From assembly GCF_013403915.1 (NCBI RefSeq), contig NZ_JABFDI010000017.1, positions 24,085 to 88,084 on the forward strand: 64,000 nt of DNA, given 5' to 3'. The notes under the pieces are model-generated. The model did not search any database. It was given only the letters and a program-made list of their open reading frames with translations, and had not been told where the DNA came from. This document shows, piece after piece, positions 1 to 6,596 of the stretch (within the stretch, counting starts at the first letter, position 1; each line of letters starts with the position of its first letter). Position numbers and translations under genes: made by a program. This DNA comes from Winogradskyella pacifica (GTDB taxonomy: Bacteria; Bacteroidota; Bacteroidia; Flavobacteriales; Flavobacteriaceae).

Positions 1-309
1 TGGAAATTGAAACGAAAATCGAATGATGATTTGCGTCAGCAATTTATAGATCAAACGGTTCCTCAAGCCGAATTAATTGGACTTACCATCCCCGATCCAG
101 ATTTAAAATGGAATGAAGAACGTCAAAGCTATGATTTCGGAGAGATTAACTGGGATGAATTCTGGCAAGTCGTCAAAGGTCATGGACCTTGTAATAAAGA
201 ACGAATGAAAGCAAGAGTTGGTGCATGGGAAGAAGGCGAATGGGTTAGAGATGCAGCTATGGCTTATGCCGAAAAGAAACAAGCAAGAAAACAAAAACAA
301 GCAATTTAA
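1..309 (+). CDS. paaA: Phenylacetyl-CoA epoxidase subunit PaaA, C-terminal part
   Basis: This is the last ~102 residues of the catalytic subunit of the phenylacetyl-CoA 1,2-epoxidase (PaaABC plus reductase PaaE), a di-iron monooxygenase that epoxidises the CoA-activated aromatic ring. The frame is open from the first base of the window, so the true start lies upstream; the TTG at base 7 is not a start. The WDEFWQVVKGHGPC stretch followed by the charged WEEGEWVR segment is typical of the PaaA end. The iron-ligand helices are outside the window. It is the first visible gene of the paa run; paaE or paaK may lie upstream but cannot be seen. Confidence 0.93.
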   Translation, partial: WKLKRKSNDDLRQQFIDQTVPQAELIGLTIPDPDLKWNEERQSYDFGEINWDEFWQVVKGHGPCNKERMKARVGAWEEGEWVRDAAMAYAEKKQARKQKQAI

Positions 310-315
310 GAAGTC

Positions 316-738
316 GAAACTGAAACTGAAGTTGAAAAATGAGCGACAGGAAATTTGATTTAACGGAAAGACTTGAAGATTTTGCTGCTACAATCATAAT
401 TTTATATGATAAAAAGCTTTGTCTTATGCAGGCGATTATCTAGCTAAACAATTGATAAGGTCGTCATGTTCTTCAGCTTTAAATTATGGTGAAGTTTTAG
501 GTGCAGGAACCGATAGAGATAAAATAAATAAACTGAGAATTTGCTTAAAAGAGTTAAGAGAATCGCTAAGAAACTTAAATATTCAAACTAAAGCAAGGTT
601 GTTTTCAGAAGAAGATTTAAAAGGTCTGAAAGACGAAAATGACCAATTAATTAGAATAATAGTAACAAGAATTAAAAACATAGGTTGAATTTTAGATTGA
701 TGTATTTCAATTTCGAGTTCAACTTCAAATTCAATTTC
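316..738 (+). mobile_element. Inverted-arm element A carrying a four-helix-bundle gene
   Basis: The small gene between paaA and paaB is bracketed by arms with six-base periodicity. The left arm (316-336) reads as repeats of GAAACT/GAAGTT. The right arm (718-738) is its near reverse complement, TTCAACTTC followed by AAATTCAATTTC, with 18 of 21 positions matching. In RNA this would fold as a stem with the gene in the loop, the layout known for intervening sequences of 23S rRNA that encode S23-family proteins. Mobility is inferred from a second, similarly built unit at 1031-1477; no target-site duplication was identified. Confidence 0.45.
339..688 (+). pseudogene. Four-helix-bundle (S23/IVS-family) protein, frameshifted
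   Basis: This is the counterpart of the intact 116-residue gene at 1073-1423. It starts at ATG 339 (MSDRKFDLTERLEDFAA...), runs to LYDKK, then leaves frame: after the AAAAAG at 411-416 the copy is one base shorter than its partner, and the rest (SYAGDYLAKQL... to RIKNIG) continues in the -1 frame to the stop at 686-688. The two proteins are nearly identical in sequence while their codons differ at many silent sites, so both were under protein-level selection before this break. A -1 slip on A-AAG would restore a product of the right length, so programmed frameshifting is possible, but a plain one-base deletion is simpler. Confidence 0.7.
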
Positions 739-741
739 ATA

Positions 742-1026
742 ATGAGTAAAAACTGGCCACTTTGGGAAATCTTCGTAAGAAGTAAAAATGGATTAGAACA
801 CCGTCATTTCGGAAGCCTTCATGCTGCAGATGCAGAAATGGCTTTAGAAAATGCAAGAGATGTGTACACAAGACGAAATGAAGGTGTGAGTATTTGGGTT
901 GTGGAATCAGTAAATATCACAGCATCAAATCCAGAACACAATGGTGAAATGTTTGAGCCTGCTCAAGATAAAGTTTATCGTCATCCAACATTTTACGATT
1001 TACCAGACGAGGTGAAGCATATGTAA
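742..1026 (+). CDS. paaB: Phenylacetyl-CoA epoxidase subunit PaaB
   Basis: PaaB is a 94-residue structural subunit that bridges PaaAC units in the epoxidase complex. The length matches the family (about 95). The N-terminus MSKNWPLWEIFVRSKNGLEHRH and the later ARDVYTRRNEGVSIWVV are characteristic. The ATG at 742 is chosen over the longer upstream extension from 685, because that extension only translates the low-complexity TTCAAN tract. The gene is separated from paaA by element A, so the normally tight paaAB junction is opened by about 430 bases. Confidence 0.95.
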   Translation: MSKNWPLWEIFVRSKNGLEHRHFGSLHAADAEMALENARDVYTRRNEGVSIWVVESVNITASNPEHNGEMFEPAQDKVYRHPTFYDLPDEVKHM

Positions 1027-1030
1027 CAGT

Positions 1031-1477
1031 GAAATCGAAATTGAATCTGAATCTGAATCTGAATCTGAAAATATGAATGGGATAAAATTTGATTTAACAG
1101 AACGACTTGAAGATTTTGCGGCTGCAATAATTATTCTGTATGATAAAAAGCCATTGTCTTATGCAGGAGATTATTTAGCAAAACAGCTTATACGCTCATC
1201 TTGTTCTTCAGCATTGAATTATGGAGAAGCATTAGGGGCTGGAACTGATAAAGATAAAATAAATAAATTGAGAATTTCTTTAAAAGAATTAAGAGAGAGC
1301 CAACGAAATTTGAATATTCAATCTAAAGCTCAATTATTTTCAGAGGAAAGTCTTTCAAATTTAAAAGATGAAAATGACCAATTAATTAGAATAATGGTCA
1401 CAAGAATTAAAAACATTAATTAGATTTTTTGATTTCGAGTGAGTTTTCAACTTCGATTTCAAGTTCAATTTCAATTT
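1031..1477 (+). mobile_element. Inverted-arm element B carrying a four-helix-bundle gene
   Basis: This has the same design as element A. Upstream of the small gene is GAAATCGAAATTGAA (1031-1045) followed by four perfect GAATCT hexamers (1043-1066). Downstream (about 1445-1477) is a TTCAAN-periodic tract whose end, TTCAATTTCAATTT (1464-1477), pairs with the left arm at about 13 of 15 positions. The arms abut the stop of paaB and the start of paaC. Folding into a long stem with the gene in the loop is predicted from the sequence; mobility is inference. Confidence 0.45.
1073..1423 (+). CDS. Four-helix-bundle protein, S23/IVS family
   Basis: A 116-residue, largely helical protein starting MNGIKFDLTERLEDFAAAI. 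The pattern AKQLIRSSCSSALNYGEA...KINKLRISLKELRES...NLKDENDQLIRIMVTRIKNI fits the four-helix-bundle family first found encoded inside 23S rRNA intervening sequences and related in fold to the Avd proteins of diversity-generating retroelements. Its function is unknown; members are small basic bundles thought to bind nucleic acid. It lies between paaB and paaC inside inverted arms and has a broken paralogue at 339-688. It has no evident role in phenylacetate metabolism. Confidence 0.85.
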   Translation: MNGIKFDLTERLEDFAAAIIILYDKKPLSYAGDYLAKQLIRSSCSSALNYGEALGAGTDKDKINKLRISLKELRESQRNLNIQSKAQLFSEESLSNLKDENDQLIRIMVTRIKNIN

Positions 1478-1480
1478 AAA

Positions 1481-2233
1481 ATGAAAGAAAACTTATACAA
1501 CTATATACTTGGCATAGCAGACAACAGCCTAATTTTAGGTCAAAGACTAGGAGAATTAACAGGTCATGGTCCAAGTTTAGAAACAGACATCGCCTGCACA
1601 AACATCTCATTAGATTTGTTTGGCCAAGTGCGAAGCTATTTTCAATATGCTGCAAAAATAGCAGGTGACGATAGAACAGAAGACGATATCGCAATGCTTC
1701 GTAAAGAGCGCGAGTATAAAAATGTATTGTTGGTAGAACAACCAAATACAAATTTCGCCTACACTATGGCGCGTCAGTTTTTATTCGATGTGTACCACTT
1801 AGAGTTTCTTGCCGAATTACAAAAAAGTACCGATTTAACATTGTCTGCAATTGCGAATAAATGTATAAAAGAAGTGAGTTATCACGAACGTTTTTCTTCA
1901 GATTGGATAAAGCGTTTAGGTGACGGTACAGAAGAAAGTAAAGCAAAAATGCAAGACGCTATTGATGGTTTATGGACGTATACCGATGAGTTATTTCATC
2001 AAACCGAAGCAGATAAAGCTATGGTTGCAGAAGGAATAGGTGTTGATGTTACAAAACTGAAAGACGCTTATTATGCTCGAGTGAGTGCGGTTTTAGAAGA
2101 ATCAACCCTTGAAACACCTGAATCGAAGTGGTTTCAAAAAGGAGGTAAAGAAGGGATTCACACCGAACATTTAGGGTATTTATTAGCAGAGCTTCAATAT
2201 ATGCAACGTGCTTATCCTAATATGGAATGGTAA
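1481..2233 (+). CDS. paaC: Phenylacetyl-CoA epoxidase subunit PaaC
   Basis: PaaC is a 250-residue ferritin-like helical subunit that pairs with PaaA and supports its stability; it is the catalytically silent partner in the epoxidase. The length equals the family norm (about 250). Recognisable parts are LGQRLGELTGHGPSLETDIA near the start, TNFAYTMARQFLFD in the middle, and HTEHLGYLLAELQYMQRAYP at the C-terminus. The ATG at 1481 is preferred; an upstream alternative at 1439 would add only residues encoded by the TTCAAN tract. It is followed after 84 bases, including a hairpin, by paaD. Confidence 0.95.
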   Translation: MKENLYNYILGIADNSLILGQRLGELTGHGPSLETDIACTNISLDLFGQVRSYFQYAAKIAGDDRTEDDIAMLRKEREYKNVLLVEQPNTNFAYTMARQFLFDVYHLEFLAELQKSTDLTLSAIANKCIKEVSYHERFSSDWIKRLGDGTEESKAKMQDAIDGLWTYTDELFHQTEADKAMVAEGIGVDVTKLKDAYYARVSAVLEESTLETPESKWFQKGGKEGIHTEHLGYLLAELQYMQRAYPNMEW

Positions 2234-2242
2234 AAAATAAAA

Positions 2243-2306
2243 GAAATTGAAATCGAACTTGAATTTGAAAGAAGAACACTTCAAATTCAGTTTCAACTTC
2301 AACTTC
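2243..2306. repeat. Hexamer-periodic hairpin between paaC and paaD
   Basis: The arms 2243-2269 (GAAATTGAAATC...) and 2280-2306 (TTCAAATTCAG...) are reverse complements at about 22 of 27 positions with a 10-base loop. The tract belongs to the same TTCAAN/TTGAAN family as the arms of the two small-gene elements nearby, but contains no gene. It could be an empty derivative of such an element or an operon-internal RNA processing or stability hairpin. Confidence 0.75.
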
Positions 2307-2317
2307 AAATTCAAAAA

Positions 2318-2818
2318 ATGACTACAACAGAACAAAACATAGACGAAATCTTAATTCCAATTTTGGAAAAAGTTTCCGATCCCGAGATCCCCGTATTATC
2401 CATCATGGATATGGGAGTGGTACGTTCTGCGGTTATAGAAAATAATATCGTTAAAGTCGAAATCACACCAACCTATAGTGGTTGTCCAGCAATGGATGTG
2501 ATTGGCGATGATATAAAATCAGCATTAAAACAAGCCGGATACGAGTCTAAAGTAGAATTGATTTTACATCCAGCATGGACCACCGATTGGATTACACCAA
2601 GAGGAAGAAAAGCATTAGAAGATTACGGAATTGCAGCACCTTTAAGCGCAGAAGCAGATAAAGATGTATTGCTTAACGATAAAAGAATAGTTAAGTGTAC
2701 CAATTGTGGTTCACAAAACACAAGATTAGTAAGTCAGTTTGGTTCCACAGCTTGTAAAGCGCAGTTTCAATGTGACGATTGTCAAGAACCATTTGATTAT
2801 TTCAAGTGCTTAAAATAA
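2318..2818 (+). CDS. paaD: PaaD, Fe-S maturation factor of the epoxidase
   Basis: A 166-residue protein (family length about 165) needed for assembly or repair of the epoxidase metal centre. The N-terminal MIP18/DUF59-type domain is seen in EKVSDPEIPVLSIMDMGVVR and TPTYSGCPAMDVI. The C-terminal zinc-ribbon-like part carries CTNCGSQNTR...C...CDDCQEPFDYFKC, a set of paired cysteines usual in PaaD (often labelled PaaJ in older annotation). It sits directly downstream of paaC and upstream of paaG, the normal order in this phylum. Confidence 0.93.
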   Translation: MTTTEQNIDEILIPILEKVSDPEIPVLSIMDMGVVRSAVIENNIVKVEITPTYSGCPAMDVIGDDIKSALKQAGYESKVELILHPAWTTDWITPRGRKALEDYGIAAPLSAEADKDVLLNDKRIVKCTNCGSQNTRLVSQFGSTACKAQFQCDDCQEPFDYFKCLK

Positions 2819-2858
2819 AGTAAAAGTCAGATTTGAAACTAAAAATCTAAATCGAACG

Positions 2859-2890
2859 ATTGTCCCCTTGAGGGGACTTTAGGGGTGTTT
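2859..2890 (+). repeat. REP-like palindrome, copy 1
   Basis: It is made of ATTGTCCCCTTGAGGGGAC followed by TTTAGGGGTGTT. The core GTCCCCT-TG-AGGGGAC is a perfect seven-base palindrome, and the tail repeats the AGGGG half. It lies between paaD and paaG. Seven further copies occur in the first 17.5 kb of the window. Confidence 0.9.
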
Positions 2891-2912
2891 TAAATTAAAA
2901 ATAAATTATAAA

Positions 2913-3692
2913 ATGAACTCAATTCTTTTAAAAATAGAAAATAAAATAGCATACATAACGCTAAACCGACCAGAAGTATTTAATAGTTTCAATCGTGAAA
3001 TGGCATTTTTATTGCACGACACATTAGATGCTTGTGAAAAAAATGAAGAAGTGAGAGCTATTGTTTTAACCGGAAATGGAAAAGCATTTTGTGCTGGTCA
3101 AGATTTAAAAGAAGTGACGGATCCAGATTTAAATCCTGGATTCAAAAAAATATTAGAAGAGCATTACAATCCAATAATTACTAGAATTAGAAATATTAAA
3201 AAACCAGTAATTGCAGCTGTAAACGGAGTAGCAGCAGGAGCGGGAGCAAACATTGCTTTAGCTTGTGATATTGTTGTCGCACATGAAAAAGTAAGTTTCA
3301 TTCAAGCCTTTAGTTTAATTGGCTTAGTTCCGGATAGTGCAGGGACGTTCTTTTTACCAAGACTAATCGGTTTTCAAAAAGCATTAGCATTAGCGATGCT
3401 AGGTGATAAAATTGGAGCTGCAGAAGCTGAAAAAATGGGCATGATTTACAAATGTGTTCCGACAGAGGAATTTGAAGAAACGATTAATAAGCTAGCTTTG
3501 AAACTCGCAAACATGCCAACAAAAGCTCTTGGTATGATTAAAGAATTGTTTAATAAATCGATGACTAACGATTTAGAATCGCAATTAGCTTTAGAATCTA
3601 AATTACAAATAGAAGCCGCACAAAGTGACGATTACAAAGAAGGAGTCGCTGCATTTATAGAAAAACGTCAACCAAATTTTAAAGGAAATTAA
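2913..3692 (+). CDS. paaG: Epoxy-phenylacetyl-CoA isomerase PaaG
   Basis: A 259-residue crotonase-fold enzyme that isomerises ring-epoxidised phenylacetyl-CoA to the oxepin-CoA. It has the crotonase signatures AFCAGQDLKEV (oxyanion hole, about residues 66-76) and NGVAAGAGANIALACD. The segment GLVPDSAGTFFLPRLIG places an Asp where PaaG proteins keep their catalytic acid, instead of the Glu of simple hydratases, which supports PaaG over PaaF. The gene is flanked by REP-like copies 1 and 2. Confidence 0.9.
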   Translation: MNSILLKIENKIAYITLNRPEVFNSFNREMAFLLHDTLDACEKNEEVRAIVLTGNGKAFCAGQDLKEVTDPDLNPGFKKILEEHYNPIITRIRNIKKPVIAAVNGVAAGAGANIALACDIVVAHEKVSFIQAFSLIGLVPDSAGTFFLPRLIGFQKALALAMLGDKIGAAEAEKMGMIYKCVPTEEFEETINKLALKLANMPTKALGMIKELFNKSMTNDLESQLALESKLQIEAAQSDDYKEGVAAFIEKRQPNFKGN

Positions 3693-3708
3693 AATTATTC
3701 ATCCGAAT

Positions 3709-3739
3709 ATTGTCCCCTTAAGGGAGCTTTAGGGGTGTT
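3709..3739 (+). repeat. REP-like palindrome, copy 2 (degenerate)
   Basis: TTGTCCCCTTAAGGGAGC followed by TTTAGGGGTGTT. The second half of the core palindrome has changes relative to the other copies. It follows the paaG stop codon in the same orientation as copy 1. Confidence 0.8.
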
Positions 3740-3819
3740 AAAACAGAATAGAAATAAAATGTAGATCTCATTGGAAACTCAAGAAACATTAATAAAGACA
3801 AAATAATACGCATCTGTGT

Positions 3820-3850
3820 ATTGTCCCCTTGAGGGGACCTTAGGGGTGTT
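3820..3850 (+). repeat. REP-like palindrome, copy 3
   Basis: ATTGTCCCCTTGAGGGGACC followed by TTAGGGGTGTT, ending ten bases before the GTG start at 3861. It is the left boundary of the DUF559 cassette. Confidence 0.9.
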
Positions 3851-3860
3851 AAAATAAAAA

Positions 3861-5192
3861 GTGAAAAATAAAATTATTCCATACAATCCAAAACTTAAAG
3901 AATACGCAAGAGAGCTAAGAAAAAATAGCACACTTGCAGAGGTTTTAATGTGGAAAGCTATTAAAAATCAAGCGCTAGATGTTCAGTTTCATAGACAAGT
4001 TCCGATGCTAAATTATATAGTAGATTTTTATTGTCACGAGCTTATGTTAGCTATTGAAATTGATGGTGATTCACACGGTTTTAGATATTTTGAAGATAAA
4101 AATAGACAGTGTGAACTTGAAAAATTAGGTGTCGAGTTTATCAGATTCTCTGATTCGGATGTAAAAAATAATATGTTTAGTGTTTCTATGACTTTAGAAG
4201 AAAAAATTAAATCTTTAAGAACACCCCTCAAGTCCCCTCAAGGGGACAATCCATGCGATTTAAAACAAACCCTCATACAAACCCACAACCGAATAAAACC
4301 CTTTATTCACAAAACACTTGTGTTAACATCGCAGTTGTTAAATGAAAAAGCAGGGTGTAACCTGTTTTTTAAGTGTGAGAACTTTCAAAAAATGGGTGCC
4401 TTCAAAATGCGAGGTGCTGCTAATGCCATTTTATCACTTTCAGAAGAAGAAAGACAGCGAGGAGTGGTGACACATTCGTCAGGTAATTTTGCTCAAGCGG
4501 TGTCATTAGCGGCGCAGAAATTAGGCGTTAAGGCATACATTGTAATGCCAGAAAATGCACCACAAGTCAAAAAAAATGCGGTTAAAACTTATGAGGGAGA
4601 AATCATAGAATGTGAATCGACACCTCAAGCAAGAGAAGCAACAGCTAATAAAATTAAAGAAGAAAAAGGAGCATCATTTTTACATCCATCAAATCAAGAT
4701 GAGGTGATTTATGGTAACAGTACAGCAGCAATTGAGCTTTTAGAAGAACAACCAAATTTAGATATTATTCTAGCACCTGTTGGAGGAGGAGGTCTTATTG
4801 CAGGAACCGCTTTGGCAGCACATTATTTTTCAAAAAAATGTAAAGTGATTGGTGCTGAGCCTAAAGCTGTAGATGATGCCTATCGCTCATTAATTTCAGG
4901 TAAAATAGAAACAAACACTACGTTTGCAACTATTGCTGATGGACTAAGAACACATTTAGGCGATCGTAATTTTCCTATAATTCAAAAACATGTAGAGAAA
5001 ATAATTTGTGTGGAAGAAGATGAAATCATTAAAGCTATGCAATTGATTTGGGAACGTATGAAAATTATTGTAGAACCATCAAGTGCTGTAGCCTTTGCTG
5101 CTGTGTTGAAGAATAGAAAAGAATTTGCAACTAAAAACGTAGGAATCATTTTATCTGGCGGTAATGTAGATGTGAGAAATTTACCGTTTTGA
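3861..5192 (+). CDS. DUF559 nuclease domain fused to threonine/serine dehydratase
   Basis: A 443-residue chimera with a GTG start. Residues 1-119 are a DUF559 (Vsr-like, PD-(D/E)xK superfamily) domain, with likely metal ligands Asp55 and Glu66-x-Asp68 in VDFYCHELMLAIEIDGD. Residues 120-131 are translated from an inverted REP-like repeat. Residues ~133-443 are a fold-type II PLP enzyme close to threonine dehydratase or serine racemase: PLP lysine Lys182 in GAFKMRGA, SSGNFAQAV, and the phosphate loop VGGGGLIAG. No ATG, GTG or TTG in the dehydratase frame lies between the junction and the PLP lysine region at a sensible point, so the dehydratase seems to be made only as part of the fusion. It deaminates Thr/Ser in the usual family reaction; exact substrate not resolved. 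Confidence 0.82.
   Translation: MKNKIIPYNPKLKEYARELRKNSTLAEVLMWKAIKNQALDVQFHRQVPMLNYIVDFYCHELMLAIEIDGDSHGFRYFEDKNRQCELEKLGVEFIRFSDSDVKNNMFSVSMTLEEKIKSLRTPLKSPQGDNPCDLKQTLIQTHNRIKPFIHKTLVLTSQLLNEKAGCNLFFKCENFQKMGAFKMRGAANAILSLSEEERQRGVVTHSSGNFAQAVSLAAQKLGVKAYIVMPENAPQVKKNAVKTYEGEIIECESTPQAREATANKIKEEKGASFLHPSNQDEVIYGNSTAAIELLEEQPNLDIILAPVGGGGLIAGTALAAHYFSKKCKVIGAEPKAVDDAYRSLISGKIETNTTFATIADGLRTHLGDRNFPIIQKHVEKIICVEEDEIIKAMQLIWERMKIIVEPSSAVAFAAVLKNRKEFATKNVGIILSGGNVDVRNLPF
4220..4250 (-). repeat. REP-like palindrome, copy 4 (inside a coding region)
   Basis: Reverse orientation: ACACCCCTCAAG then TCCCCTCAAGGGGACAAT. It is translated as RTPLKSPQGDNP at the junction of the nuclease and dehydratase domains. 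Confidence 0.9.
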
Positions 5193-5198
5193 TTAACG

Positions 5199-5230
5199 AT
5201 TGTCCCCTTGAGGGGACTTTAGGGGTGTTT
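5199..5230 (+). repeat. REP-like palindrome, copy 5
   Basis: ATTGTCCCCTTGAGGGGAC followed by TTTAGGGGTGTT, seven bases after the dehydratase stop codon. The rest of the 153-base gap to paaH holds nothing else recognised. Confidence 0.9.
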
Positions 5231-5345
5231 AGACATTTTAGAATAAAGATTAAAAGAAAACGATGAATTAATTTCAATTTTTGTTGTTAGCATTAAAACA
5301 GCTTCAAACAAGTTGAAATCATAAAATATAGATGGAATATCAGGT

Positions 5346-6593
5346 ATGAGTGAAAATCAAAAATCAAAAATCGTTAATCCACAATCTCAAATCAATAGAG
5401 TTGGAATCATAGGAGGAGGAACCATGGGAAGTGGCATCGCACAAGTTGCTGCAACGTCTGGATGTAAAGTGAAATTATACGATACTAATCAAGCAGCTTT
5501 AGATAAAGCTAAAGGAAGTCTTGAAAAAATATTATTGCGTTTAATTGAAAAAGGAAGAATTGATACTTCTGAAAAAGATAGAATTCAAGCAAACATCGCT
5601 TACGTAAGCAACCTAAAAGATTTAGCAGATTCAAACTTGACTATTGAAGCCATTATTGAAAACCTTGACATCAAGAAAAAAGTGTTTTCAGAACTAGAGA
5701 GCTATGTCGCTGATGATTGTATTATTGCATCAAACACATCAAGTTTGTCAATAGCATCTATTGCAGCATCACTTAATAAACCAGAGCGTTGTGTAGGGAT
5801 TCACTTTTTCAATCCAGCACCTTTAATGAAATTGGTTGAGGTTATTCCTGCAATTCAAACTTCAACTGAAGTTCTTGAAAAAGCCATACAAACGATTAAA
5901 AATTGGAAAAAAGTTGTAGCAGTTGCTAAAGACACACCAGGATTTATAGTAAATAGAGTTGCTAGACCATTTTACGGAGAAGCTTTACGAATTTATGAAG
6001 AAGGATTAGCAGACTTTACAACCATAGATCATAGCTTAAAGTCTTTAGGTGATTTCAGAATGGGGCCATTTGAATTAATGGATTTCATAGGAAACGATGT
6101 GAATTATACGGTAACCGAAACCGTTTTTACAGCATTCTATTTCGACCCAAGATATAAACCGTCATTAACCCAAAAACGGTTTTCAGAAGCAGGTTATTTA
6201 GGACGTAAATCAGGAAAAGGTTTTTATGATTATGATAAAAATGGAAAAATAATTGAGACAAACCATGCAAATACAAAGACTTTTGAAACTTATGAAGACG
6301 AAGAGTTTTTGAAAAATAAAATTTTCGATCGTGTATTGGTAATGCTCATCAACGAAGCTGCAGATGCCTTATTTTTAAATATTGCATCAGCTGAGGATAT
6401 AGACAATGCTATGACTAAAGGTGTCAATTATCCAAATGGATTATTGGCTTGGGCAGACGAAAAAGGAATCGATTGGTGCGTAAATAAAATGGATGAATTG
6501 TATAACGAATATCACGAAGATAGATACCGTTGTAGTCCGTTATTACGTAACATGAAAAAAACAGGTTTGAGATTTTTTGAAAACCAGGTTTGA
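5346..6593 (+). CDS. paaH: 3-hydroxyadipyl-CoA dehydrogenase PaaH
   Basis: A 415-residue NAD-dependent 3-hydroxyacyl-CoA dehydrogenase that oxidises 3-hydroxyadipyl-CoA late in the phenylacetate pathway. The Rossmann motif GGGTMGSGIAQ begins at about residue 23. The catalytic His is His153 in VGIHFFNPAP, and PGFIVNRVARPFYGEA marks the C-terminal helical domain. The first ~16 residues (SENQKSKIVNPQSQI) are translated from an AATCAAAA-rich low-complexity tract and extend beyond the usual start just before RVGIIGGG, so the true start may be uncertain. It is adjacent (3 bases) to a four-helix-bundle gene. Confidence 0.92.
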   Translation: MSENQKSKIVNPQSQINRVGIIGGGTMGSGIAQVAATSGCKVKLYDTNQAALDKAKGSLEKILLRLIEKGRIDTSEKDRIQANIAYVSNLKDLADSNLTIEAIIENLDIKKKVFSELESYVADDCIIASNTSSLSIASIAASLNKPERCVGIHFFNPAPLMKLVEVIPAIQTSTEVLEKAIQTIKNWKKVVAVAKDTPGFIVNRVARPFYGEALRIYEEGLADFTTIDHSLKSLGDFRMGPFELMDFIGNDVNYTVTETVFTAFYFDPRYKPSLTQKRFSEAGYLGRKSGKGFYDYDKNGKIIETNHANTKTFETYEDEEFLKNKIFDRVLVMLINEAADALFLNIASAEDIDNAMTKGVNYPNGLLAWADEKGIDWCVNKMDELYNEYHEDRYRCSPLLRNMKKTGLRFFENQV

Positions 6594-6596
6594 GGT

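Larger units (their letters stand above)
3820..4250 (+). mobile_element. DUF559 nuclease cassette between inverted REP-like repeats
   Basis: Copy 3 (3820-3850) and copy 4 (4220-4250) of the REP-like repeat face each other and match at about 29 of 31 positions as reverse complements. Exactly between them lies the DUF559 nuclease-like domain, beginning 10 bases inside the left repeat and ending at the right one. This looks like a gene plus terminal inverted repeats, similar in layout to REP elements with their RAYT transposase genes. Mobility is inferred, and no target duplication is evident. Confidence 0.45.

Noticed and set aside
685..741. Longer PaaB beginning at a TTG at 685
   Set aside because: The extra residues only translate the TTCAAN arm; PaaB proteins start at MSKNWPLWEIF.
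1043..1066. GAATCT tandem run as a CRISPR or minisatellite
   Set aside because: Only six-base units with no spacers; it is part of a short inverted arm.
1439..1480. Longer PaaC beginning at 1439
   Set aside because: The added residues (FQLRFQVQFQF) are the translated hexamer tract, and the family start is at 1481.
3861..4219. DUF559 domain as part of a restriction or Vsr repair system
   Set aside because: No methyltransferase, restriction or mismatch-repair gene is nearby; the repeat-framed cassette reading fits better.
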